Source: Actinomycetota bacterium (GTDB lineage Bacteria; Actinomycetota; Thermoleophilia; Solirubrobacterales; 70-9). Taken from it: a stretch of 64,000 bases of DNA. The DNA is taken from the NCBI GenBank assembly GCA_018268655.1, contig JAFDWC010000001.1, forward strand, positions 29,493 through 93,492, read 5' to 3'. Both the position numbers and the translations under genes were made by a program. The notes beneath the pieces were generated by a model. It was not told the origin of the DNA, made no database searches, and saw only the letters and a program-made list of their open reading frames with translations. How positions within the stretch are numbered: the stretch's first letter is position 1; each line of letters begins with the position of its first letter. Shown here piece after piece: positions 1 through 7,676 of this stretch.

Positions 1-2
1 TC

Positions 3-347
3 GATGGCTCGCCGGACCTCGAGTTCCGTCTGGCGACCGCGGCGCTCGGGCTCGAGCAATCCGGCCTGAGCTACCAGCGCATCCCACCGGGCTATCGCTT
101 TCCGTACGGCCACACCCACAGGACGCAGGAGGAGGTGTACGTGGTCCTGGGCGGGAGCGGGCGGATGAAGCTCGACGGGGTGATCGTCGAGCTGAGGGAA
201 TGGGACGCGGTGCGGGTCCCGCCCGGGACCTGGCGCGGCTACGAGGCGGGGCCGGGGGGCCTCGAGATCCTCGTCATCGGCGCCCCCAGCCTCGGCGACG
301 CTCCGCGCGAGGACGTCGAAGGCCAGCGCGACTGGTGGGCTGATTAG
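3..347 (+). CDS. Cupin-domain protein, 5' end cut off by the window
   Basis: The reading frame is open from the window edge to the TAG at 345-347, so only the C-terminal 114 residues are visible. It shows a single cupin barrel: motif 1 is in 'FPYGHTHRTQEEVYVVLGG' (His, His, Glu) and motif 2 in 'WDAVRVPPGTWRG'. Small cupins bind a metal and act as isomerases, dioxygenases or sugar and ligand sensors. The sequence does not say which applies here. An in-frame GTG at 135 falls inside cupin motif 1, so it is not a plausible start. The true start lies to the left of the window. Confidence 0.8.
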   Translation, partial: DGSPDLEFRLATAALGLEQSGLSYQRIPPGYRFPYGHTHRTQEEVYVVLGGSGRMKLDGVIVELREWDAVRVPPGTWRGYEAGPGGLEILVIGAPSLGDAPREDVEGQRDWWAD

Positions 348-384
348 CGGCAGCCCGAGACGGCCTCGCGGCCGCTCGCGGTCC

Positions 385-561
385 TCATCGCCCTCGGCGG
401 CGGCGCCGCCAGCGGCCGCGCAGCCGCTCGAGGTCGTCCCCGGCCCCGAGTGCCCTCCAGGCGATCGCCGCGGCAATGAGGATGCCGATGATGCTGATCG
501 TCCAGCTGGCTGTGGTCATCGCCGTCACCGCCTCGGCGGCGATCGGGGTTCGCGCGGTCAT
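385..561 (-). CDS. Small single-pass membrane protein, 58 aa
   Basis: This frame is ATG at 561 to TGA at 385. A Shine-Dalgarno-like 'gagagga' sits six bases before the ATG. Residues 20-36 ('WTISIIGILIAAAIAWR') form one membrane segment. It is followed by a short linker and a very basic tail of alternating Arg and Gly. The topology predicts an Arg-rich cytoplasmic tail. I recognise no family. The small size, good ribosome site and clear hydrophobic segment argue for a real gene, but coding by chance in GC-rich DNA cannot be excluded. It lies between the cupin gene and the HxlR gene. Confidence 0.45.
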   Translation of the reverse strand: MTARTPIAAEAVTAMTTASWTISIIGILIAAAIAWRALGAGDDLERLRGRWRRRRRGR

Positions 562-603
562 CGGGCTCCTCTCTGCGAGCGCTCCTCCCTCCGACCCCCG
601 CCG

Positions 604-972
604 CTACCCGTCCTGGCCGCGCTGAAGCGCGAGTGCCCCGCTCCTCTCCCATTCCTGGGACCAACCGAGCAGCGGCGAGAGCGCCGCTTCCAGTCGCTCG
701 CCGAGGGGGGTGAGCCGGTAGACCCCGTCCTCGCCGGTCTCGACGATGCCCGCCTCGATCAGCTCCCCCAGCCGCCGGCTGAGCACGCTCGAGGACATGT
801 CGTCGCAGCTCCGCTTCAGCTCCCGGAAGCGCCGCGGCTGCTGCTGGAGCTCCCAGATGACCCGCAGCGTCCAGCGGCGGCCGAGCAGGTCCATCGCGGC
901 CATCATCGGCCGCCCCGTCCGCGACCCGCGAACGGGGCTTCCGGGGCTGGGCGTGCGGGCTCGGCTGGGCAT
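604..972 (-). CDS. HxlR-family winged-helix transcriptional regulator
   Basis: This 122-residue protein has the HxlR/MarR-like fold: 'MDLLGRRWTLRVIWEL' (27-42), the recognition region 'FRELKRSCDDMSSSVLSRRL' (49-68), and the wing 'LIEAGIVETGEDGVYRLTPLG' (71-91). Cys56 sits in the helix region where some family members sense electrophiles or oxidants. The gene is divergent from the DUF3237 gene, and a perfect palindrome in between is the likely operator, so it probably represses itself and its neighbour. The ATG at 972 has no clear ribosome site. Met23 or Met27 are alternative starts and would match the usual family length. Confidence 0.88.
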   Translation of the reverse strand: MPSRARTPSPGSPVRGSRTGRPMMAAMDLLGRRWTLRVIWELQQQPRRFRELKRSCDDMSSSVLSRRLGELIEAGIVETGEDGVYRLTPLGERLEAALSPLLGWSQEWERSGALALQRGQDG

Positions 973-981
973 GCCCGCTAA

Positions 982-1010
982 TCTAGTGGTTCTAATTTAG
1001 AACCACTAGA
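982..1010. promoter_or_regulatory. Perfect 29-bp palindrome, probable HxlR operator
   Basis: The 13-base arm 'TCTAGTGGTTCTA' (982-994) is repeated as its exact reverse complement at 998-1010, around a central ATT. It fills most of the 52-bp gap between the divergent hxlR-like and DUF3237 starts, and it is AT-richer than its surroundings. Any transcript running either way must start in or next to it. Binding here by the adjacent regulator would repress both genes. Identity of the binding protein is inferred from position only. Confidence 0.75.
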
Positions 1011-1024
1011 CCTGGAGGTGCCGG

Positions 1025-1480
1025 ATGCTCGAGCTCACCCACGAGATGACCTTCCGGGAGCGGATCGAGGGCCCGCTCGGTCCGACCGAAAGCTCTCCGC
1101 CGCGCCTCTGCTGGCAGATCGCCGAGGCGACCCTCAGCGGGCCGAGGATCGCGGCGAAGCTGGCGATGCCGGGCCTCGACTGGATCCGCGTCGAGCCCGA
1201 CGGCACCAGGCGGCAGGACCAGCGCGCCCAGTTCCTCACCGACGACGGCGTCGCGATCCTGATGCGCTACGACGCCGCGATCATCCGCGCCGACCCCGGC
1301 TTCGCCGCCGCGCTCGCGGCTGGCGAGGAGACCGCCTTCGGCGCCCAGTACATGTGCATGGCCCCGCTGTTCGACGTCGCCGATCCTGAGTACGGGTGGT
1401 TGACCCACAACCTCTTCGTCGCCCGCGGCCGACTCGCCGGTCCGAGGGAAATCGAGTACGAGATCCACCGGCTCGTTTAG
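1025..1480 (+). CDS. DUF3237 family protein
   Basis: This 151-residue protein matches the DUF3237 pattern: an N-terminal 'LTHEMTFRERI', then 'GPRIAAKLAMPGLDWIRVEPDG', 'FLTDDGVAILMRYDA', and a closing segment with 'LTHNLFVARGR'. The family forms a small beta-barrel and has no firmly assigned reaction. It is often found beside HxlR or TetR regulators and small-molecule oxidoreductases. A good ribosome site ('ggaggtg') precedes the ATG. The 29-bp palindrome ends 14 bases upstream of the start, so expression is likely controlled by the divergent HxlR protein. A quinone-oxidoreductase-like gene follows on the same strand and may be co-transcribed. Confidence 0.82.
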   Translation: MLELTHEMTFRERIEGPLGPTESSPPRLCWQIAEATLSGPRIAAKLAMPGLDWIRVEPDGTRRQDQRAQFLTDDGVAILMRYDAAIIRADPGFAAALAAGEETAFGAQYMCMAPLFDVADPEYGWLTHNLFVARGRLAGPREIEYEIHRLV

Positions 1481-1648
1481 CCGTGGGGGCGACCGACGCG
1501 ACCTGGGGCCGGCGGCCCAGATGGGGCCTGTCACGTTTCCACGCCACCGGGCGTCAAGTGGGGCAATGGGAGGAGCACGAGACGATCAAGATCCGAGGCG
1601 GCCGAGGCCCGTGGCTGGGTCGCGGGATGAACGCCGGGTGACGGCGTG

Positions 1649-2641
1649 ATGCGCGCGGTCGTTTTCGACGCTCCCGCGCCCGACGCCAGCACGACCAGGG
1701 TGGCCGAGGTCACCGTGCCGGAGCCCGGTCCGGGCGAGGTGGAGATCGACGTCGTCGCCGCTGGGATCAACTTCATCGACGTCATGGCCAGGCGAGGCGA
1801 CCCCGGATACGCCGGCGCGTGGCCCTTCGTCCCCGGACTCGAGGCGGCCGGCACCGTGCTGGCACTCGGACCCGGCGTCGAGGGGCTCACGCCCGGCGAC
1901 CGGGTGGCCGCCTTCGTCGGCTCCGGGGGGCTGGCCGAGGTGGCCGTCGCCTCGGCGCGGCTGATGGCTCCCATTCCCGACGGGATCTCGTGGGCGGCGG
2001 CCGCCGCCGCGGGTGGGGCACTGACGACCGCGATCCTGCTGGTCCAGGACGTCGCGCGGCTCCGTTCGGGCGAGACACTCGTCGTCCACTCGGCCGGTGG
2101 CGGCGTCGGCCAGGCGCTCGCGCAGGCTGCCCGGGCGGCCGGCGCCGCCACCGTGGTCGGGACCGTCGGGCGCCCTGAGCGCGTGGAGGCGGCACGCGCC
2201 GCCGGTTACGACGCGGTTCTGGTCCGCGACGATCGGCTTGTCGATGCCGTGCGCGACCGCACCGGCGGCCGCGGCGCCGACGTCATCCTCGACCCCCAGG
2301 GGACCGCCCTGCTGGACGCCGACCTCGCCGTCGCCGCGCCGGGAGCGCGGATCGTGCTCTTCGGCAACGCCGCGGGCCGCGCCCTCGACCCCCTCCCCGC
2401 CGGGCAGCTCTTCGCGCTCAACGCCTCGATCGCCGCCTTCAGCCTCTCGCGAATGGCCCGACAGCTCCCGGACCGCGTCGGGGCCGCGCTGTCCCGGGCG
2501 CTCGCCGCGCTCGCCGACGGGACCCTCTCTGTGAAGCCGATCGAGATCGCCGGCCTCGGCGGCGTCGCAGGAGTGCACGACGAGCTCGCCGCCGGGCGCG
2601 GAGCGGGCAAGCGGGTCGCCGTGCTCCGCAACGCCGGCTGA
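1649..2641 (+). CDS. MDR-superfamily quinone oxidoreductase / zinc-type alcohol dehydrogenase-like protein
   Basis: This 330-residue medium-chain dehydrogenase/reductase has an N-terminal GroES-like domain ('PGPGEVEIDVVAAGIN', 'PFVPGLEAAGTV') and a Rossmann NAD(P)H domain with the nucleotide motif 'SAGGGVGQALAQAA'. The zinc-binding Cys/His set of true alcohol dehydrogenases is absent. This fits the NADPH:quinone oxidoreductase (zeta-crystallin) branch, which reduces quinones or enones. The start could be GTG at 1646 or ATG at 1649; the ATG is chosen. It follows the DUF3237 gene by 168 bp on the same strand. With an HxlR regulator upstream, a role in electrophile or quinone detoxification is plausible but inferred. 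Confidence 0.85.
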   Translation: MRAVVFDAPAPDASTTRVAEVTVPEPGPGEVEIDVVAAGINFIDVMARRGDPGYAGAWPFVPGLEAAGTVLALGPGVEGLTPGDRVAAFVGSGGLAEVAVASARLMAPIPDGISWAAAAAAGGALTTAILLVQDVARLRSGETLVVHSAGGGVGQALAQAARAAGAATVVGTVGRPERVEAARAAGYDAVLVRDDRLVDAVRDRTGGRGADVILDPQGTALLDADLAVAAPGARIVLFGNAAGRALDPLPAGQLFALNASIAAFSLSRMARQLPDRVGAALSRALAALADGTLSVKPIEIAGLGGVAGVHDELAAGRGAGKRVAVLRNAG

Positions 2642-2668
2642 CTCACCGCTCCGCGACGCGGACGATGC

Positions 2669-2893
2669 TCAGTTACCGGACCGCAACCGCGGGATCGCCC
2701 AACCGAGCAGGGCGCCGAGCAGGGCCGCGATCGCCAGGGCGACGATCAGCGGCATGTTCACGGTGGCGATGATCAGGTGGACGCGGACCGATTGGAGATT
2801 GAGCAGGAAGAAGAGGGCGAGAAGGATCGCGACGAGGATCAGCAGGACCTGCTTGAAGCCGCTCCGCCCCCCGCTTTTCCGCTCCGCGGCCAC
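2669..2893 (-). CDS. LapA-domain (DUF1049) small membrane protein
   Basis: The 74-residue protein has a basic N-terminus, then two membrane segments (about 15-32 and 42-66). The pattern 'LFFLLNLQSVRVHLI' followed by 'PLIVALAIAALLGALLGW' is typical of LapA/DUF1049 proteins. In proteobacteria LapA takes part in lipopolysaccharide assembly. In Gram-positive actinobacteria that function cannot apply, and the role is unknown. It ends near the convergent MDR gene. Confidence 0.8.
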   Translation of the reverse strand: MAAERKSGGRSGFKQVLLILVAILLALFFLLNLQSVRVHLIIATVNMPLIVALAIAALLGALLGWAIPRLRSGN

Positions 2894-2917
2894 CGGCGCA
2901 GGATAGACAGCCGACGA

Positions 2918-3493
2918 TCACCGGATCGTCAAGCGCCATCGGGGCGAAGCCGGGGCGGAGATCAGGGCCCCCTTCCTCCCGGCCGCGCAGACGTCGCACC
3001 AGATCACGAAGGCGTAGGCGCCCGGGCGCAGCTCGGGGACCTCGAAGTGCAGGAGATAGCGGGGCGGCTTCCCGGATTCGGGATCGTTGCCCCCGGGCGG
3101 CGGCACCGCGCGGCCGAGGAAGGCGTAGGGCGCCCGGTGGGGCGGCGCGAACGTCGTGCGTGGCGGGCAGACGGTGCGCCCGGGGCAATCGCCGAGCTCG
3201 AGGGCGCGGGCGCGGGGCAGGATCGAGATGCCGAACCAGGAGGGTGGGTCCTCCCTCGTCCCCAGCATGCACGGCCCGTGCTCGAACCCCTTCGGATGGC
3301 GTTCGCCCCTGGGCCCCTCACAGGGCGGGAAGCAGAAGCCGCAGGCCAGGGTGAGGCTCACCGGCGTGCCCGGCGCGCCGCCGTGGCGGCTGACAGATTC
3401 GACCCCCACGGCGGCGTGGGCACCGGCCGCGAGGGCAGCTGACACGAGTAGGGCGGCCGCCGCTGCGACGAGGGCTGACGTTCGACTTCTCAT
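2918..3493 (-). CDS. Secreted protein of unknown function
   Basis: This 191-residue protein starts with a clear signal peptide (basic 'MRSRTS', hydrophobic run to about residue 27, cut near 'AHAAV'). ATG at 3493 is chosen because 'aaaggag' lies six bases before it; a longer in-frame form would begin at 3511. The mature part is rich in Cys and Pro ('ACGFCFPPCEGP', 'FVIWCDVC'), suggesting disulfides and an extracellular site. The fold near the C-terminus ('YLLHFEVPELRPGAYAFVIW') reads like a beta-sandwich. I do not recognise a family. It is divergent from the sigma-factor gene. Confidence 0.6.
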   Translation of the reverse strand: MRSRTSALVAAAAALLVSAALAAGAHAAVGVESVSRHGGAPGTPVSLTLACGFCFPPCEGPRGERHPKGFEHGPCMLGTREDPPSWFGISILPRARALELGDCPGRTVCPPRTTFAPPHRAPYAFLGRAVPPPGGNDPESGKPPRYLLHFEVPELRPGAYAFVIWCDVCAAGRKGALISAPASPRWRLTIR

Positions 3494-3611
3494 CCTGGCT
3501 CCTTTCACCACCCAATCACGGTGGGTCTCTGACCGCCACTACAACCCTCGCTCGGGATCGGTTCCGTGATTTCAGGAACCGACCGGCGGCGGCGCCTGTA
3601 GAAGGGGGTGA

Positions 3612-4169
3612 GTGCGAGAGAGCGGGAGCGCCGAGGACGAGGATCTGATCACCCAGGTCAGGGAGGGTCACGTGCATGCCTACGAAGGGCTGGTCGAGCG
3701 GCACCAGACGATCGCCTTCCGGGTCGCCTGGCTGATCACCCGCTCGACGCCCGACGCCGAGGAGGCCGCCCAAGACGGCTTCGTCAAGGCGTACCGAAAC
3801 CTCGACCGCTTCCAGTCGGGGAAGCCGTTCCGGCCCTGGCTGCTGCAGATCGTCGCCAACGAGGCCCGCAACCGCAGGGCCTCCGAGCAGCGGCGCGAGC
3901 GGCTTGCGCTGCGGGCGGGGCGGGAGCCGGCGCTGAGGTCGGGGCCGGGCGCGGATGTCGCCGCCGTTGCGAGCGAGGAGCGCCGCGCCCTGCTCGCCGC
4001 GATCGGCCGCCTCGACGAGCGCGACCAGTCGATCATCGCTGCGCGCTTCTTCCTCGAGCTCAGCGAGGCCGAGGCGGCGATGGCGCTCGGCATCCGGCGG
4101 GGCACCGTCAAGTCGCGCCTGAACCGCGCCCTCGGCCGCCTGCGAAAGGAGCTGGAGAGAGATGCCTGA
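3612..4169 (+). CDS. ECF-type RNA polymerase sigma factor
   Basis: This 185-residue sigma-70 family member has region 2 at about 25-92 ('YEGLVERHQTIAFRVAWLI', 'DAEEAAQDGFVKAYRNL', 'FRPWLLQIVANEARNRR') and region 4 at about 125-180 ('LDERDQSIIAARFFLELSEA', 'GTVKSRLNRALGRLRKEL'). There are no regions 1 or 3, as expected for ECF sigma factors. The start is GTG after a purine-rich 'gaaggggg'. Its last eight bases overlap the next gene, which encodes a membrane protein that probably holds it inactive. The target promoters and the signal are unknown. Confidence 0.92.
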   Translation: MRESGSAEDEDLITQVREGHVHAYEGLVERHQTIAFRVAWLITRSTPDAEEAAQDGFVKAYRNLDRFQSGKPFRPWLLQIVANEARNRRASEQRRERLALRAGREPALRSGPGADVAAVASEERRALLAAIGRLDERDQSIIAARFFLELSEAEAAMALGIRRGTVKSRLNRALGRLRKELERDA

Positions 4170-4935
4170 CCTGGAGCAGCAGCTGCGCCGGCTGGGCGAG
4201 AGCGTCGATTACCCGTCGACCCCGGCGCTCGCGCCCCGGGTCGGCGCCGAGCTGCGGGCCGCCGCCACCCGTCCAGCTGACCGGCGCCGTCCCACCCGCC
4301 TGCGCCTGGCGCTGCTCATCGCCGCGGCCGTCCTCCTGCTCGCCGCCGCCGCGGCCGCGGCGGTCCCGGCGACGCGCCACGCCCTGCTCGAACTCCTCAG
4401 CCTGCGCGGGGAGTCGGTGGAACGAGTGCCGGCGCTGCCTGCGAACGCGAGGGCTCGGCCGGGCTGGCGCCTCGGGCACCCCACCACCCTGGCCGCGGCC
4501 AGCCGCAGGCTCTCCTTCACGCCGCTGATGCCACGGTCTGTCGGGGACCCGAATGGCGTCTTCCTCGACTCGCAGGTCCCGGGCCACAGCCTGAACCTCA
4601 CCTACCCTCCGCAGGCGGGGCTACCGCGCTCGCGGCTGACCGGCGTCGGCCTCCTCGTCGCCGAGCTCAACGGCGACCTCGCGCCCACCTCCTTCGGCAA
4701 GCTCGTGCCGCGCGGGGCCCGGGTCGAGCGGTTCACGATCGACGGACACCTCGCGCTCTGGGTCGACGGCCTCCACGTCTTCTTCTTCAAGGCCGCCGAC
4801 CACGTCTTCCACGTCGACCGCTCACGCCTCGCCGCCAACGCGCTCCTCATCCAGCGGGGGAACGTGCTGGTGCGACTGGAGGGCGGGTTCGACAAGGCGA
4901 CCGCGGTGGCAATCGCTCGGACCCTTGCCCCCTGA
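4162..4935 (+). CDS. Putative anti-sigma factor, membrane protein
   Basis: This 257-residue protein has a cytoplasmic N-terminus (1-45), one membrane helix ('LALLIAAAVLLLAAAAAAA', about 49-67), and an extracytoplasmic domain of about 180 residues ('GWRLGHPTTLAAASRRLSFTPLMP', 'VWVDGLHVFFF'-like beta segments). It overlaps the ECF sigma gene by eight bases, which implies translational coupling. This is the usual arrangement for a membrane anti-sigma factor. No zinc-binding HxxxCxxC motif is present, so it would be a non-zinc type. The outer domain resembles DUF4367-like sensor domains, but I cannot assign it with certainty. Confidence 0.7.
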   Translation: MPDLEQQLRRLGESVDYPSTPALAPRVGAELRAAATRPADRRRPTRLRLALLIAAAVLLLAAAAAAAVPATRHALLELLSLRGESVERVPALPANARARPGWRLGHPTTLAAASRRLSFTPLMPRSVGDPNGVFLDSQVPGHSLNLTYPPQAGLPRSRLTGVGLLVAELNGDLAPTSFGKLVPRGARVERFTIDGHLALWVDGLHVFFFKAADHVFHVDRSRLAANALLIQRGNVLVRLEGGFDKATAVAIARTLAP

Positions 4936-4962
4936 GATGGTCCCCGCAGACCCCGTCGGCGC

Positions 4963-5796
4963 CTACTGTCGGGTGTCGACGAGGTCCGCTTCGAGCTGGG
5001 CGACCGCATCTCGGATCGACCGCGCCGGGGGCATCGCCGGCGCCTGAACTTCGACCCGATCCCCGGTCGCGAGGCGCCCCGATCGTGAGATCGTCGCGTA
5101 GGCACCGGCACACCCCTGGTTCCCGAAGGCGCCAAGGTCGATCCGGTGCTCGGCGACGATCGTCCGCAGGATCGCCGGGTCGGCGGGAAGGCCGTCGTGC
5201 GCCCTGGTCGGAACCACACAGCGCGGCGTCGGAATCTCGACCTTGATTTCGAGGCCGGACGGCGCCCGCAGCGTTCCCCCGACGAGGGCGTCCTCGGCGA
5301 AACCGTCCCGCTCCTCGCCGTCGTCGAGGAGGAGATTGGCGCGGAAGCGATGCACCCCCCACTCCGATGACGGCGCCGCCCGGCGCAGGCGCCCCAGGGT
5401 GCTGGTGGTGATCAGGTGCAGCGGCGCCAGGTCGTGGTGGGCACCTGTCGCTCCCAGCCGCCCCTCCCCCCGATCACGGTGGGGCTCGAGCGCGACCGGC
5501 CGTTCGAGCAGGTCCGAGAGCGCCGGCTCAATCTCGTCCCCGACCACCGCGCGGCCGTCCGGCAGGGTGACCCGCAGCGGCAGGCGCTCGTCGCTCACCT
5601 CCAGAAACTCGGCGCGACAGGCGCGCAGGCGCGGGTCGGTGGGACCGCGCTTGTTGGCGATCCGCTGACCGGTACCGGTGTCGACGACCACCCAGCCTCG
5701 GTCACCTCTGAGCCCGGAGGGGCCGACCTCCACCGCGTCCAGCGACTCGCCGAGCATGGCCTTGACCGGGTAGCGCAGCAGCGCCAGCACACCCAT
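4963..5796 (-). CDS. MOSC-domain protein with MOSC N-terminal beta barrel
   Basis: Residues 1-110 form the MOSC N-terminal barrel ('LLRYPVKAMLGESLDAVEV', 'GLRGDRGWVVVD') and the rest is the MOSC domain, including the conserved 'TPRCVVPTRAH' with the family Cys. MOSC proteins carry or use molybdenum cofactor sulfur, as in mARC-like reductases that reduce N-hydroxylated compounds. The chosen ATG at 5796 gives the usual family beginning. A TTG at 5835 would add 13 residues. It converges on the anti-sigma gene with a 27-bp gap and is divergent from the secreted protein at 5928. Confidence 0.85.
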   Translation of the reverse strand: MGVLALLRYPVKAMLGESLDAVEVGPSGLRGDRGWVVVDTGTGQRIANKRGPTDPRLRACRAEFLEVSDERLPLRVTLPDGRAVVGDEIEPALSDLLERPVALEPHRDRGEGRLGATGAHHDLAPLHLITTSTLGRLRRAAPSSEWGVHRFRANLLLDDGEERDGFAEDALVGGTLRAPSGLEIKVEIPTPRCVVPTRAHDGLPADPAILRTIVAEHRIDLGAFGNQGCAGAYATISRSGRLATGDRVEVQAPAMPPARSIRDAVAQLEADLVDTRQ

Positions 5797-5852
5797 CGGG
5801 CCCGGATTCTGGCGCACCGCTTCGTCGGCCCGCAATGGAACGATCTTCGAGG

Positions 5853-5889
5853 GGGGCCTGAGGCCCCTCGAGAGGGGGCTTGAGCCCCC
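5853..5889. other. Two tandem GC-rich stem-loops between divergent genes
   Basis: GGGGCC-TGA-GGCCCC (5853-5867) is followed at once by GGGGGC-TTGA-GCCCCC (5874-5889). They lie between the MOSC gene (minus) and the secreted-protein gene (plus), so they fall in the 5' region of one or both messages. There is no T-run on either side, so they are not simple terminators. A role in attenuation or as protein sites is possible. I have no further evidence. Confidence 0.5.
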
Positions 5890-5927
5890 TTCAAATCGTC
5901 CGGATCGTCTGGAAGCGTGCCCCGTAC

Positions 5928-6866
5928 ATGAACCGTGCGCGCAAGCTCCTCGCTCCGTCCATCCTCAGCTGCGCCCTGCTGGCGGCGCTCGTTCTCGCCG
6001 GGACCGCGTCGGCCGAGATCCGGGTCGGCGAAGCGACCGCGCCGGTGAACCCGGCGATCGACCCGTCCGCCAGCATCACCGCGGCGAAAGCGGAATACAA
6101 CTCGGACACCGGAACCGTGGCCTTCGCCGTGACCACGGCGGCGGCGCCGTCGCCGGAAACCAAAGGGAAACCGTCCCCACTGGAAATGGGGGCCGCGCTG
6201 GCCAATCCGAGCTCCTGCAACAACGCCGCGGTCGGCAGCACCACCTCCTTCCCCACCTTCGCCTTCCAGTACAGCTACGTGCAGCCGCTGTTGGTGATCT
6301 GGAGGCTGCAGGAATCGGCCAGCGTGGAACCCACGTTCCCCGAAACCGTCGGCCAGGCGACGCGATCGGTCAGCGGGACGACGACGACCTTCACCGCCAC
6401 GGTGCCCAGAGCCGCCAACCTTCCCTTCAGCTGCGCGGTCGCCCTCGTCCACGAAGGCGTGGCCGGCGTCGAAGGCAGGCCGATCGAACCGCTGGTCTTC
6501 CCGCTCGCCGTCGCGAAGCCGCCGGCCCCGCCGGCCCCCGCGCCCCAGCCATCCGCCGTCCTCTCGATCGCGAAGTCGAAACCGCTGAAGCTGACGGCCG
6601 GCAAGTGGACGAAGGTCCGGATCAAGGTGGCCAACACCGGCAGCGCAACGGCGGCGACGGGCTCGCTGCGGCTGAAGGCGCCGAAAGGCGTCCTCGTCAA
6701 GCCGGCAAAGCAGAGGCTGCCGACGCTGGCGCCGGGCGGGACCTGGACGGTCTCGGCCAAGGTTCAGCTGACCGCGAAGGCCAAGAAGAGGTCGACGGTC
6801 TCGCTGACCGCGGTCGCCGGGACCGCCACCGCCAAGGGCTCGCTCGTCCTCAAGCGCCAGGGCTGA
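5928..6866 (+). CDS. Secreted protein with C-terminal CARDB/NEW3-like beta-sandwich
   Basis: This 312-residue protein has a signal peptide (1-29, cut near 'GTASAE'). The middle section holds 'VSGTTTTFTATVPRAANLPF' with a Cys. A Pro/Ala linker ('PPAPPAPAPQPSA') leads to a C-terminal beta-sandwich with CARDB/alpha-galactosidase-NEW3-like repeats ('KWTKVRIKVANTGSATAATG', 'GSLVLKRQG'). Such domains sit on the cell surface and bind ligands or stabilise other domains. ATG at 5928 is chosen because it gives a clean signal peptide; the frame is open further upstream. A decayed paralogue lies at 54207-54752. The 3' end overlaps the convergent MBL gene by 17 bp. Confidence 0.7.
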   Translation: MNRARKLLAPSILSCALLAALVLAGTASAEIRVGEATAPVNPAIDPSASITAAKAEYNSDTGTVAFAVTTAAAPSPETKGKPSPLEMGAALANPSSCNNAAVGSTTSFPTFAFQYSYVQPLLVIWRLQESASVEPTFPETVGQATRSVSGTTTTFTATVPRAANLPFSCAVALVHEGVAGVEGRPIEPLVFPLAVAKPPAPPAPAPQPSAVLSIAKSKPLKLTAGKWTKVRIKVANTGSATAATGSLRLKAPKGVLVKPAKQRLPTLAPGGTWTVSAKVQLTAKAKKRSTVSLTAVAGTATAKGSLVLKRQG

Positions 6867-7659
6867 GCGCTTCCCCGTCCCCAAAGTCGAGGCGATCGGC
6901 CAGCCCGGCGGCCGAGAACGCGGCGGCGAGAGCCTCTCTTCCCTCGCTGTAGTGCGACCAACCCTCGCAGTGGGCGGGGACGACCCGACTCGCGCCGAGG
7001 ATGCGCGCGGCCTCCGCCGCCCCCTCGCTGTCGAAGACGATCAGCCCTCCGTCGAAGAGGGCGGGAAAGCTCACCGCGCCCGCAAACAGGACCGCGGTGC
7101 CCACCGGGCCGCACCGCTCGGCGATCTCCCGCACCGCGTCGAGCGAGGCGTTGTCCCCGCTCACGTACATGGTCGGCAGGCCGTCGGCGCTGAGGACGAA
7201 GCCGATCACGTGGCCGGTGACCGGCTCGACCTGGTCGGGCCTGCCGGGGCCGTGGATCGCGGGGACCCCGGTGACGGTGACGGAGCCGCCGCCGGGCCGA
7301 TCGAGCGCGACCGGCTGCCACTCGGCGAGCCCCTTCGCGGAGCCGCCCAGGCGCCCGGCGGCACCGGTGGTGGTGAGCGTGAGCGGGCTCCGGCCGAGCA
7401 GCTCGCGGCCCGATTCGTCGAGGTTGTCCGGGTGCTGATCGTGGGAGAGGAGGACGACGTCGATGCGGCCGATTTCCGCAGGACCGGCCGGCGGAGGCGC
7501 GGTCTTGGTCAGCAGTGGGCCCCCCGGGCGCTGATGGTCACCCGGCTGGTCGAAGGTCGGGTCGGTGAGGAATCGCAGACCGCCGTACTCGAAGAGGACG
7601 GTCGGCCCGCCGAGGACGCGGATCGGAATCTCCTGGTCAGGGACCTGCGACGAAGTCAT
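6850..7659 (-). CDS. MBL-fold metal-dependent hydrolase (UlaG-like)
   Basis: This 269-residue metallo-beta-lactamase-fold protein carries the metal motif in the variant form 'LLSHDQHPDNLD', a later 'AIHGPG' His, 'MYVSGDNASLD', and 'VVPAHCEGWSHY'. This layout matches UlaG-like or YtnP-like phosphodiesterase/lactonase branches. ATG at 7659 is chosen over longer in-frame extensions because the conserved fold starts there ('EIPIRVLGGPTVLFEYGG'). It is the last gene of a same-strand run with the TMADH-like, P450 and APC genes, 17 bp after the TMADH-like gene. It may process a product of that pathway. The substrate is unknown. Confidence 0.82.
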   Translation of the reverse strand: MTSSQVPDQEIPIRVLGGPTVLFEYGGLRFLTDPTFDQPGDHQRPGGPLLTKTAPPPAGPAEIGRIDVVLLSHDQHPDNLDESGRELLGRSPLTLTTTGAAGRLGGSAKGLAEWQPVALDRPGGGSVTVTGVPAIHGPGRPDQVEPVTGHVIGFVLSADGLPTMYVSGDNASLDAVREIAERCGPVGTAVLFAGAVSFPALFDGGLIVFDSEGAAEAARILGASRVVPAHCEGWSHYSEGREALAAAFSAAGLADRLDFGDGEALSPGA

Positions 7660-7676
7660 GGCATGCCGCGGCGACC

